From Conus ventricosus (taxonomy: Eukaryota > Mollusca > Gastropoda > Neogastropoda > Conidae): 64,000 nt of DNA. The translations under genes and the position numbers were made by a program. The DNA lies in the NCBI GenBank assembly GCA_018398815.1, contig CM031620.1, forward strand, positions 59,026,911 through 59,090,910, written 5' to 3'. Positions 30,201-40,470 of the stretch are shown here, in pieces. Position 1 is the first letter of the stretch. Each line of letters begins with the position of its first letter. A model generated the notes under the pieces. That model ran no database searches and was not told where the DNA came from. It saw only the letters and a program-made list of their open reading frames with translations.

Positions 30201-31455
30201 TTGTGAAATCCTGTATATCAGTGTTTATTATAATTTAGGAACTTCAAAATTTGACTTTCAGTATGTGCTGATTCCACAAGTTTCTCATTTATCAAAATTT
30301 GGATATTGTGACTTTCAAAATGTGCTGATTCCACAAGTTGATCTCTGTTATATGAGACTGAACTTTCAAGTGTTTGATGCAGTTACTGACTTTGTGTGCA
30401 CCAACTTCAAACTTGATGTGATCATTTCAACCTGAAAAGTGAAACTTATTGAGCAACCCCAGAAGTGAGATTTCATCCAAAGACTATGGTTGGTGAACAC
30501 CTGTAAAACACTCAAGTTAAAGGGGGAGTGTTCATTTTATTATGTGTTTAACCCCTTCTCGCCTTGTCCCAAATATATCTTCCTGTAATAATTATGTGTT
30601 TACAGCCATTTTTATGCACTAAATAACTCTTGAAATTATGTCCAGAAAGCGCGAAATGGCATAGATTTACACTCGGTTAAAAAAAAATTTTCCCGGGGAG
30701 CATGCCCCCGGACCCCCCTAGTTTCAGTGGATTTTTCCTCCTCCTGTTTTAAGCCCTGATTTATTATTATTATTATTATTTAACGAGATGGTCAGCTAGA
30801 TACGTGCAGTGTGTGTGTGTAGTGCACTTGTGCTAGTTGATGTGAGTGTTTGAGTGTGAGCACAGCGCAGTGAGTTGGCTGCAAGAATTGCGCCATATAA
30901 GATCCATACTAAAGTTCAAGGTAAGAAAAATACCCTTTTTTGTCATGGAATACGAAAATTTACTCCATGGAATACTAGTGGTTCAATTTTGAGGTAGACA
31001 GGTGTGATGTGGTTACTGATGCTCATCTATGGCTTATTTCCTTACTGACGTCAGTCCATTATAGTAACACTCATAGTGCATCCACAGTGAAAGCTGAGGG
31101 ACTGGAACAGGAGATACAAACGCCAGTAGCTGCTTTTTTTTTTTTTTTTAGCTAAGCGTGATTTTGCTGGTGAACACATTTTCGGGAACGTTTGCTAAAT
31201 TTTGAAACGTTCCATGACTAAATAAAGAATTGAAAGTCTTGTCAACTGTGCAGCAAAATATAGACTACGCAGTGATTCTGCTGCAGATCTGCATAGAGGG
31301 GGCGGGGGCTCACAGCTAATGGGGAGGTGATGGATTCTGCTGAGCAAGCTATGCAGTCCAGTCAAGCTGTTGTCATGGGAACCATGCTGGCACCTGCAGA
31401 CGAGGCGACCAGGCTCGGCACTCTACAGTTCATCTAGCGTTGTTCCTTTTTGCAG

Positions 31456-31574
31456 AGACAGCAGTGTCGGTGCCCATCGTGCCCCTCACAGAGGAGAATG
31501 AGACGGCCATGGAGGACCCTGTGTTCACCGACTTCCTGCAGAGATTGGGGCTCTCTCCGCCAGCCAACGAACAG
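31456..31574 (+). CDS. TIMELESS: TIMELESS exon (VPIVPLTEENETAMEDPVF), copy B
   Basis: Protein-identical to 15459-15577, with the same tttgcag acceptor and GTGGCA donor. The retained reading frame argues against long-term decay of this copy. Confidence 0.9.
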
Positions 31575-31942
31575 GTGGCATATGATACTCCGTCCTTGTT
31601 TATTGCAGTAATGTTTTTGTCAATAATGTGTATATTTCTTTTCCCGTTTATTGTCACACATTTGTCATATTTTTAGTACCTTTTCTTGTGATATTAAAAA
31701 AAAAATTTTTCCTTATACTTCATGTGTTTATTTACCCATTTATTGCATTACATGTGTCATTGTCATTTCCTATGTAACATGTCATTCTTTTCCCACCCTC
31801 TTCCTCTGTAGCCTCCCTCCCCGTTTGTAATTCTAAATTGTTTGCTAACAGAATGCATTAGTTTCATTGAATACCTCATTCTTGTACTTTGCTCTCTTCC
31901 TTCATTTTTATAAAGCCTGGGAGTGGCATTCAAACATTTCAG

Positions 31943-32433
31943 GAAATGTTCTGGAGAATTCCTGCCAGTCTGACGGCTGCCAACCTCCAGACGATGGCGG
32001 AAGGACTGGAGCTGGATGAAGACGGGGAGCCGGTCAACCAGCAGACTCTGTCCCAGCTGCAGCCGGTCACTCCCAGACCTTCATCCTCCACGACCAGAAA
32101 GAAAGAGAAGAAGAAGAAGAAGAAAAGGCAGCACGATAAAACTCGCAAGACTGACAAGGACAAGAAAAAGAGGGCGCCCAAAAGAGCAGAAAAAAAGGAG
32201 AGGAAAACGAAGAAGAAGGCCGTGTCTGTTCAGAGTGATGACGGCAGTCAGTCGGATCAAAGTGATGGTGAAGATCAACAGAGACGTACAGGAAGTGATG
32301 GCGGTGACGACAGCGCTGGGAGTAGGTCAAAGGGCAAGGGACCGTGGGCGTCCCAGCGTAGAGAAGCACTGAAAACCATGTTGGAGCGACGCAAAGTGAA
32401 GAAGGTTCTCAGTCGACGGAGGATGCGGTCTGG
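31943..32433 (+). CDS. TIMELESS: TIMELESS exon (FWRIPASLTA plus basic/acidic tail), copy B
   Basis: Same length (491 bp) and phase (0 to 2) as 15946-16436, with a handful of substitutions (PVTPRP for PLTPRP, GPWASQ for GPSASQ, LSRRRMRSG for LNRRRTRSG). It is directly in phase with the exon at 35531, so copy B gives a continuous model with the 3' exons. Confidence 0.9.
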
Positions 32434-32554
32434 GTGAGTGGTCTGTAGTTGTGGTTAATGTGTGTGTGTGTGTGTTTATGTTTTTTTTTTTCTAATATGT
32501 ATGCTGCTCTGTTTACTAGATTGATGTGTATTTAGGAGTTTTTGTTTTTTTCTT

Positions 32555-34625
32555 ACAGCAAGGAAGCTCTGTTGTGTTGCATTGTAGGGCAGCTGTATGT
32601 GTATTTAGGAGGGTGTTTTTTTTCTTACAGCAAGGAAGCTCTGTGTGTTGCATTGTAGGGCAGCTGTATGTGTATTAGGGGGGTGTTTTTTTTCTTACAG
32701 CAAGGAAGCTCTGTGTGTTGCATTGTAGGGCAGCTGTATGTGTATTTAGAGGGTGTTTTTTTTCTTACAGCAAGGAAGCTCTGTGTGTTGCATTGTAGGG
32801 CAGCTGTATGTGTATTTAGGAGGGTGTTTTTTTTCCTACAGAAAGGGAAGCTCTGTGTGTTGCATTGTAGGCAGCTGTATGTGTATTTAGGAGGGTGTTT
32901 TTTTTCTTACAGCAAGGAAGCTCTGTGTGTTGCATTGTAGGGCAGCTGTATGTGTATTTAGGAGGGTGTTTTTTTCTTACAGCAAGGAAGCTCTGTGTGT
33001 TGCATTGTAGGCAGCTGTATGTGTATTTTAGGAGGGTGTTTTTTTTTCTTACAGCAAGGAAGCTCTGTGTGTTGCATTGTAGGGCAGCTGTATGTGTATT
33101 TAGGAGGGTGTTTTTTTCCTACAGCAAGGAAGCTCTGTGTGTTGCATTGTAGGGCAGCAAGGAAGCTCTGTGTGTTGCATTGTAGGGCAGCAAGGAAGCT
33201 CTGTGTGTTGCATTGTAGGGCAGCAAGGAAGCTCAGTGTGTTGCATTGTAGGGCAGCTGTATGTGTATTTAGGAGGTGTTTTTTTTCTTACAGCAAGGAA
33301 GCTCTGTGTGTTGCATTGTAGGGCAGCTGTATGTGTATTTAGGAGGGTGTTTTTTCTTACAGCAAGGAAGCTCTGTGTGTTGCATTGTAGGCAGCTGTAT
33401 GTGTATTTAGGAGGGTGTTTTTTTCTTACAGCAAGGAAGCTCTGTGTGTTGCATTGTAGGGCAGCTGTATGTGTATTTAGGAGGTGTTTTTTTCTTACAG
33501 CAAGGAAGCTCTGTGTGTTGCATTGTAGGGCAGCTGTATGTGTATTTAGGAGGGTGTTTTTTCTTACAGCAAGGAAGCTCTGTGTGTTGCATTGTAGGGC
33601 AGCTGTATGTGTATTTAGGAGGGTGTTTTTTCTTACAGCAAGGAAGCTCTGTGTGTTGCATTGTAGGCAGCTGTATGTGTAATTAGGAGGGTGTTTTTTT
33701 CTTACAGCAAGGAAGCTCTGTGTGTTGCATTGTAGGGCAGCAAGGAAGCTCTGTGTGTTGCATTGTAGGCAGCAAGGAAGCTCTGTGTCACAGTGTGTTG
33801 CATTGTAGGGCAGCAAGGAAGCTCTGTGTGTTGCATTGTAGGGCAGCAAGGAAGCTCTGTGTGTTGCATTGTAGGGCAGCAAGGAAGCTCTGTGTGTTGC
33901 ATTGTAGGGCAGCAAGGAAGCTCTGTGTGTTGCATTGTAGGGCAGCAAGGAAGCTCTGTGTGTTGCATTGTAGGGCAGCAAGGAAGCTCTGTGTGTTGCA
34001 TTGTAGGGCAGCAAGGAAGCTCTGTGTGTTGCATTGTAGGGCAGCAAGGAAGCTCTGTGTGTTGCATTGTAGGGCAGCTGTATGTGTATTTAGGAGGGTG
34101 TTTTTTTTCTTACAGCAAGGAAGCTCTGTGTGTTGCATTGTAGGGCAGCTGTATGTGTATTTAGGAGGGTGTTTTTTCTTACAGCAAGGAAGCTCTGTGT
34201 GTTGCATTGTAGGGCAGCAAGGAAGCTCTGTGTGTTGCATTGTAGGGCAGCTGTATGTGTATTTAGGAGGGTGTTTTTTCTTACAGCAAGGAAGCTCTGT
34301 GTGTTGCATTGTAGGGCAGCAAGGAAGCTCTGTGTGTTGCATTGTAGGGCAGCAAGGAAGCTCTGTGTGTTGCATTGTAGGGCAGCTGTATGTGTATTTA
34401 GGAGGGTGTTTTTTCTTACAGCAAGGAAGCTCTGTGTGTTGCATTGTAGGGCAGCAAGGAAGCTCTGTGTGTTGCATTGTAGGGCAGCAAGGAAGCTTTG
34501 TGTGTTGCATTGTAGGGCAGCAAGGAAGCTCTGTGTGTTGCATTGTAGGGCAGCAAGGAAGCTCTGTGTGTTGCATTGTAGGGCAGCAAGGAAGCTCTGT
34601 GTGTTGCATTGTAGGGCACTGTATG
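32555..34625. repeat. 33/69-bp minisatellite with acceptor-like sites, copy B (uninterrupted)
   Basis: Same units as copy A but arranged differently. About a dozen 69-bp units come first, then 33-bp runs and 69-bp units mixed, with many 1-base length differences (gtagg/gtaggg; T6 to T9). There is no transposon insertion. It ends in CTGTATGTGCCATAATTTAC. Confidence 0.95.
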
Positions 34626-35530
34626 TGCCATAATTTACTGTTGAAAGTTTTTCTCCGTTGTTTTCTTCCTCACACCAGATAATGATGAAGGAGCACTGAG
34701 GTCATCAGGGTTATGATCACCAAGTGAATGTATCATATTGGAGACAGTAGTGTGCGCTTTGTTGTTTCAGTTCATGAATCTTGTGTAATACTCCATGGAA
34801 ATATTTTATCTTTTACACTTGTCTGCCTGTGTGGAAAAGCCAGAATTTTTTTTTTGTATTACTTTCTGGAGATTGCCCACTGTCTGGAAATTCTTTGCTG
34901 GAAATTTCCCCCGCTTTCTTCCGTTGTATTTGAGTCTGTGCTTTTGTCTTGCTTTGCTGTGGTCACCCATTGACATTTTTTGTTCCAGAAAATCTGAACT
35001 GTTGATAGAGAGCGTAACGTGAAGACTGTTAGTGTTACATTGTACTCTGGCTCATTGATGCTGCGATTTCATCTGCTGAAATGAGCACGAGTTTTCTGAG
35101 CTCTTGTGAGAGAATACATATAGTATGAAGACTGTAACATTATAATCTGGCTGATAGATATTGGGATTTTATCTGCTGGAATGAGCACTGGCTTTCTCTT
35201 CTGCATTGTTATTAGATTGCAGCACCTGTTGAATGTGTTTTTGAGAGGCACCAACATGCTTTTTGTTGATGTTTTAACAGTCTTTCAGTCTTTCCAACTA
35301 GCTGAATTGAAAATAATGCAGTTTGATTAGAATTTTTCTTTTTTTAATTGCAAGTGCAGAAATCAATGGAAATAGTTTCTAAGGGGTTTATGCTTCTTAT
35401 ACCATTGCCCATATAGAGAATATTTTTTTAGTATTTGGGCTTTAGGATTTGGATGTGTAATTGTTTCAGTTTTAAGCAGTAATGTAACTGACTTATTTAT
35501 GCACTCTGCACATTGCACTGTCCCCTCAAG
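34626..35530. other. TIMELESS intron, copy B
   Basis: Matches 22039-22932. No gene. It ends with cccctcaag, the acceptor of the exon at 35531. Confidence 0.65.
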
Positions 35531-35692
35531 AGGCAGGGGGAGACGATCAGCCGACAGAAGAAGCCAGTCAGGGACGTCTGCAGAGACGTCGATTTCCTCA
35601 CAGTGGCCTCCCAGTGTGGCGTCGTCACCCCCATCCTCCACCCAGAAAAACAGAAAGCGAGTGAGGCAGGCAGTGGACTCTGACAGCGACAG
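35531..35692 (+). CDS. TIMELESS: TIMELESS exon (Ser-rich, KNRKRVRQAVDSDSD)
   Basis: The acceptor is ctcaag and the donor GTTTGT. The exon enters in phase 2 and leaves in phase 2. It encodes RGRRSADRRSQSGTSAETS, WPPSVASSPPSSTQ and KNRKRVRQAVDSDSDS across the junction. The basic cluster followed by an S/D acidic run matches the K-K-R-x-L-L-D-S-D-E-E-x tail of TIMELESS. Present once in full; the copy A version is cut by the gap. Confidence 0.72.
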
Positions 35693-36238
35693 GTTTGTCC
35701 TGAACAACCAGCTGTGTTATCGTTCCTCTTGTGAGAGAGTCTTGAGGTTGAATGAAGGCATCCGTAAGCTTTCTTCTCCTTGCTGGAGACTAGGACTTCG
35801 ATTTGAGCAGATTTTGAGTTTTAAGTAAAAGAAAATCCAGGAAGTGTTCTTCACTTGCATGTGGATTGATGAAGAAAATGTCAGATAAACACAAATACAT
35901 ATTCACACATATGAGAAATGATTAGTTAATATATACTTCTGTTGTGTAGGAAACCGCCATAATGTAATGCTTTGTACATTAGTTAAGCAGTATGAAGTGA
36001 TGCTGTTTGTTTGGGTTCAAGGGTCATTAAAGGGGTACCTGATATTGTGCGTGCACATACACATGCAGTGGGAGTTACCCACAAACAGGTCTGGTGGAAT
36101 GGGAAAGAAAACCTTGCTCCCACATCATCCACTAGGCGCTGCTGGGACTTGAACCTATGACCAGTGATTGAAAATCAAGTGATCCAATCATTTGACGTCG
36201 TTTCCGCACATATATACTCGGCATATATATCGTTGGTG

Positions 36239-36269
<31 letters not shown>

Positions 36270-36726
36270 ATAGAGGTTGTCTTTTTCAACTTTTTTGTCC
36301 GCTCTGTCGATTGTCCTGATTTAAAAAACTGCTGAACTTATCGATGAAACCTGGTTGAAAGATGGAATGTGGCGGGAAGACGAAACCGGTACAATTTGGT
36401 ATGGATTCCGGTAAAAGGATGGATCCAGAATTCTCTCAGCAAGATGATGCAAACACTAAAGAACCAGTTTCAACAAAACCTGGTTGAAAGATGGAATAGA
36501 GCCCAGTGGTGAACTGTGTCAGTGTTGGTGCAGATTGGTTCAAATGGGCAGTCCCAGGACTGGTTTGGCAAGATGAGGCAAAACCTGAAGGGATTTTAAT
36601 TCAACAGGGTGGAAATACAGAATGTGTCCCACAGAAGAACCCATTCATTGCTGGTGCAGATTTGGATGAAAAGACAGATCTAGTCATCGTTCGACCTTGG
36701 TGAAGATTTTTGTCCCAAGTGCCCAT
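35693..36726. other. TIMELESS intron with SINE-like and poly-C sequence
   Basis: Contains a possible minus-strand SINE (next entry), a C29 run at 36241-36269 and two direct copies of CCTGGTTGAAAGATGGAAT (about 36350 and 36478). No exon recognised. Confidence 0.5.
36060..36200 (-). mobile_element. Possible tRNA-derived SINE fragment, minus strand
   Basis: On the minus strand, ATAGGTTCAAGTCCCAGCAG gives a good B box. The upstream ATGATTGGATCACTTGATTT is a weak A-box region. No A tail or target duplication is visible. Confidence 0.4.
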
Positions 36727-37134
36727 TTAACTCTTTCATCCTTACAACCTGGTTTTCCGGTTTGCAGAAATCCTACCCTTCCTTCCTACAGCCTGGAAAA
36801 CCAAGCAGCACAAAATTCCTCCTTTCCTTCCTGCAGCCCAGGAAAATTGGTTCTCGCGGTAAGCGCTTTGAACTTCGCGCGAGTCGCGTCATCGGTACAC
36901 GTCATGACCGGGTCGCTCGCAAGGCAGTGTTTATGAATGGAATGGATGCCAGACGGCCCCTACAGAGTGGGAAAATGGTCGCTGCTCTATTCTGGCCGGT
37001 TTGCTACTGCATAAGTGGCAGTTCGCTTTTTTTTTTCCTCTCTAAATCCAGGAATGAAGAGAATTCTCATATTATAGGAATCTAAGAACAAGAGGAAGTG
37101 ATGGTTCATAGAAAAGTAGGAATGAAAGAGTCAA
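36727..37134. mobile_element. MITE with TTAA-type ends (piggyBac-like)
   Basis: The left end TTAACTCTTTCATCCTTAC and the right end GTAGGAATGAAAGAGTCAA are inverted repeats with three mismatches over 19 bp. A TTAA stands at the left and a decayed TCAA at the right. About 408 bp, no ORF. Confidence 0.5.
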
Positions 37135-37578
37135 GGTGACCCTAGACCTGTTTACCCTTCCGATTTTGCCGTAATTTTTCACGGAGAAAAAAAAAGGAAA
37201 CTACAGCCCCCCCACCACCCACCACCAAATGTTACAGGGGGAAAAAAAGAAAAGAAAAAGGAGAATTGTTAAAAGCAAAGTTTTGTCTGCTACCGTTTCA
37301 GTCAAAAGCAGTAAGAAGACATTTCCCAGCATGCCTTGTGTCTTTCACTTTGTCAGAGATGGCGACTAAGTGATCTTGCACGCTAACAACTGGCTTTTCC
37401 AAAGCTTCAAAAGTTGCGAAAATATTGTGATTATGAACATTACGGGTTTTTCTTTGAAATTACAGGGTTTTTGTCTGAGATAATACAGGTGCCCGAAGTT
37501 AGGGTAAACAGGTCTGTGACCTGTCGTTGAAAGGATTGATGTCATTGGTCGCGTCATTGAGTGAGGGATGTTTTTCAG
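37135..37578. other. TIMELESS intron
   Basis: No gene seen. The acceptor tttttcag is at 37571-37578. Confidence 0.6.
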
Positions 37579-37730
37579 TGATGACAACATGGAGGCTGAC
37601 CAGAGCAAGGCGGAGGATCATAGTCCTGCTCCAAAGTCCACCAAGCGCATCAGGTTGCTGGGTTCGGACCTGAGTGACGACAACGACAACAAAGAGAACA
37701 GGGACAACTCCGCCTTGAATTACAAGTCAG
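37579..37730 (+). CDS. TIMELESS: TIMELESS exon (DDNMEADQSKAEDHSPAPK)
   Basis: Between tttttcag and GTACGT the exon reads SDDNMEADQSKAEDH, KSTKRIRLLGSDLSDDNDNK and ENRDNSALNYKS. It enters in phase 2, completing an S-D-S-D-S-D-D run with the previous exon, and leaves in phase 1. It is an acidic, low-complexity C-terminal tail segment with a basic KSTKRIR patch. Confidence 0.72.
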
Positions 37731-37899
37731 GTACGTGTGGTGGTGGTGGTGGTGGTGGTGGTGGAGAGGGGTATGCTTTTTTTTTATTTATTTATTTTTT
37801 TAATCTTATCTTCCCTTATACTGAATCATGTGTTTAGCGTTTCACAAGAAATTTCAGACAGAAAAATGCCCAGAATAGTGTGACACCATCAAGAATCAA

Positions 37900-38440
37900 A
37901 AGAGCAGGTAGGGGCCTTAGTAGGTGATGCCCCGTGTTTGTTGGATCAGGCTGGCAGCACTCCACCACTAAGGTGATTTGGCAGACACTCCAGCACCAGG
38001 GTGATTTGGCGGCAGTGCAGGAGCTTCTCTGGTGGGTTGCCTCATGTCGACCTGATGTGATTGCTTTCTGTTGAGTGCTGGTGGATTGTTTGTGTAGCAA
38101 GTATAATTTCTTTCTTTCCGTTTTTTTTTTTTTTTGCTGTCCTATCTTCTGTGCCACCTCAGTGGCAGTGCACCCACGCCGCTCATTCCGACACCCTGTC
38201 CACAGCCACATCCCCCACAGTCCCACAGCAGACCCGGCACCAGCAATCCACAGGGAGCAGTCAGTGTCAAGTCGTCAAGAGGCAACCCACCGGAGGAGAC
38301 ACTGCACTGCTGCCGAGTCACTTCGGTGGTGTTCAGTGGCGCCTGTTCTGATCCAACATACGCAGGAAACCACCTACTAAGCCCCCTGCTGACAACAGTA
38401 ATTGCTTGGTTGCGGAGCCGGCGTGAGTGAGCTCTCCCTC
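37900..38440. repeat. Two dispersed-repeat copies in inverted orientation
   Basis: A + copy (about 37900-38100: GTTGGATCAGGCTGGCAGCA, GGTGGGTTGCCTCATG) faces a - copy (about 38118-38440: GGCAACCCACCGGAGGAG, TGTTCTGATCCAACATACGC). T17 at 38118-38136 is the A tail of the minus copy. The halves are imperfect inverted repeats that could fold back. Family members are at 8741, 11860 and 24295. Confidence 0.65.
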
Positions 38441-38799
38441 TGGAGGGCACCACCACCTCCGTCCAACGACAACCCCCATGAACTCGCAGACACTGTTGAA
38501 CCCGACGGAATCAAATCAAGACCACAGACGTGGACAGGACCTTGAAACTGAGGTCACCATGAGAGCAGGGCATGAAGGGCCACAGAATTTGAGACTTCTT
38601 TTATGCTGATTGGTGAGATTGAGGATGATGAAGATGATGCTACGGATTTCGATTTCAGTGTGAGACTACATGACAGGGCTGTACACTATGCTTCCTTTCA
38701 TAATATATCCTGGCATCAGCCAGGCCCGAGAGGTACAGACACCTGCAGTGTTGGTCAGGAAATTTGAGCAACACTCTCTTAGATGCATCCAGTAAGTGG

Positions 38800-38995
38800 A
38801 TGAAACTCGACTGTGTGGTCCAGTCTTCCCAACTGAGTCGGCAGCAAACTCGACTGTGTGGTCCCAGTCTTCCCAACTGAGTCCGCAGCAAACTCAACTG
38901 TGTGGTCCCAGTCTTCCCAACTGAGTCCGCAGCAAACTCAACTGTGTGGTCCCAGTCTTCCCAACTGAGTCCGCAGCAAACTCAACTGTGGGTAG
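38800..38995. repeat. About 44-bp tandem repeat (4-5 units)
   Basis: Units contain AACTCAACTGTGTGGTCCCA and GTCTTCCCAACTGAGTCCGC. Confidence 0.95.
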
Positions 38996-39029
38996 GAGCC
39001 GGCCGGGGTGGAAAGAAGCAGGTATAATT

Positions 39030-40470
39030 TAATTCATGTATACATGTGTTTAGGTTGTCATTGTGGTGAGGGCAACTTTGTACATGTGTTTAGGTTGTCA
39101 TTGTGGTGAGGGCAACTTTGTACATGTGTTTAGGTTGCCCTTGTGGTGAGGGTCACTTCGTACATGTGTTTAGGTTGCCCTTGTGGTGAGGGTCACTTCG
39201 TACTTGTGTTTAGGTGGTGAGGGTCACTTCGTACTTGTGTTTAGGTCGTCCTTGTGGTGAGGGGAACTTCGTACTTGTGTTTAGGTCACCCTTATGGTGA
39301 GGGTCACTTCGTACTTGTGTTTAGGTCGTCCTTGTGGTGAGGGGAACTTCGTACATGTGTTTAGGTCGCCCTTGTGGTGAGGGTCACTTCGTACTTGTGT
39401 TTAGGTCGCCCTTGTGGTGAGGGTCACTTCGTACTTGTGTTTAGGTCGCCCTTGTGGTGAGGGTCACTTCATACATGTGTTTAGGTTGCCCTTGTGGTGA
39501 GGGTCACTTCGTACATGTGTTTAGGTTGCCATTGTCGTGAGGGTCACTTCGTACTTGTGTTTAGGTTGCCTTGTGGTGAGGGTCACTTCGTACTTGTGTT
39601 TAGGTTGCCCTTGTGGTGAGGGTCACTTCGTACTTGTGTTTAGGTCGCCCTTGTGGTGAGGGTCACTTCGTACTTGTGTTTAGGTTGCCCTTGTGGTGAG
39701 GGTCACTTCGTACTTGTGTTTAGGTTGCCCTTGTGGTGAGGGTCACTTCGTACTTGTGTTTAGGTTGCCCTTGTGGTGAGGGTCACTTCGTACTTGTGTT
39801 TAGGTCGTCCTTGTGGTGAGGGGAACTTCGTACATGTGTGTAGGTTGTCATTGTGGTGAGGGGAACTTTATTCATGTATGTAGGTTGTCATTATGGTGAG
39901 GGCAACTTTGTACATGTGTTTAGGTTGCCCTTGTGGTGAGGGTCACTTCGTACTTGTGTTTAGGTCGTCCTTGTGGTGAGGGGAACTTCGTTCATGTGTG
40001 TAGGTTGTCATTGTGGTGAGGGGAACTTTGTACATGTGTGTAGGTTGTCATTATGGTGAGGGCAACTTTGTACGTGTGTAGGTTGTCATTGTGGTGAGGG
40101 CAACTTTGTACATGTGTGTAGGTTGTCATTGTGGTGAGGGCAACTTTGTACATGTGTGTAGGTTGTCATTGTGGTGAGGGCAACTTTGTACATGTGTTTA
40201 GGTTGTCATTGTGGTGAGGGCAACTTTGTACATGTGTTTAGGTTGTCATTGTGGTGAGGGCAACTTTGTACATGTGTTTAGGATGTCTTTGGGGTGGGGG
40301 CAACTTTTTTCGGGTTTTTAGGTTTCATTGTGGTGGGGCAACTTTTAATGTGACATTGTCATTGTGGTGGGAAATTTTGTACATGTGGGTTTGTCATGTG
40401 GTGGGGCAACTTCGCATGATTGGGTTGTCTTTTGGGGTGAGGGCAATTTCGTAATGTGTAGATTGTCTTG
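39030..40470. repeat. 40-bp minisatellite (about 31 units plus a decayed tail)
   Basis: Units of TGTGTTTAGGTTGTCATTGT plus GGTGAGGGCAACTTTGTACA, with gtcacttcg and ggaacttcg variants in blocks. From about 40275 the units lose bases in homopolymers, coinciding with a general drop in sequence quality. Confidence 0.95.

Larger units (their letters stand above)
28783..30758. mobile_element. CAGGG-type (hAT-like) insertion, 2.0 kb, in copy B only
   Basis: Perfect 13-bp inverted ends, CAGGGCTTAAAAC at 28783 and GTTTTAAGCCCTG ending at 30758. It is inserted in the (TTA)n tract that is uninterrupted in copy A (14763-14790). The target duplication cannot be resolved in that tract. It carries A30 runs, a retrotransposon RT tail, a broken zinc-finger reading frame and (GT)n, so it is a composite non-autonomous element. 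Confidence 0.78.
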
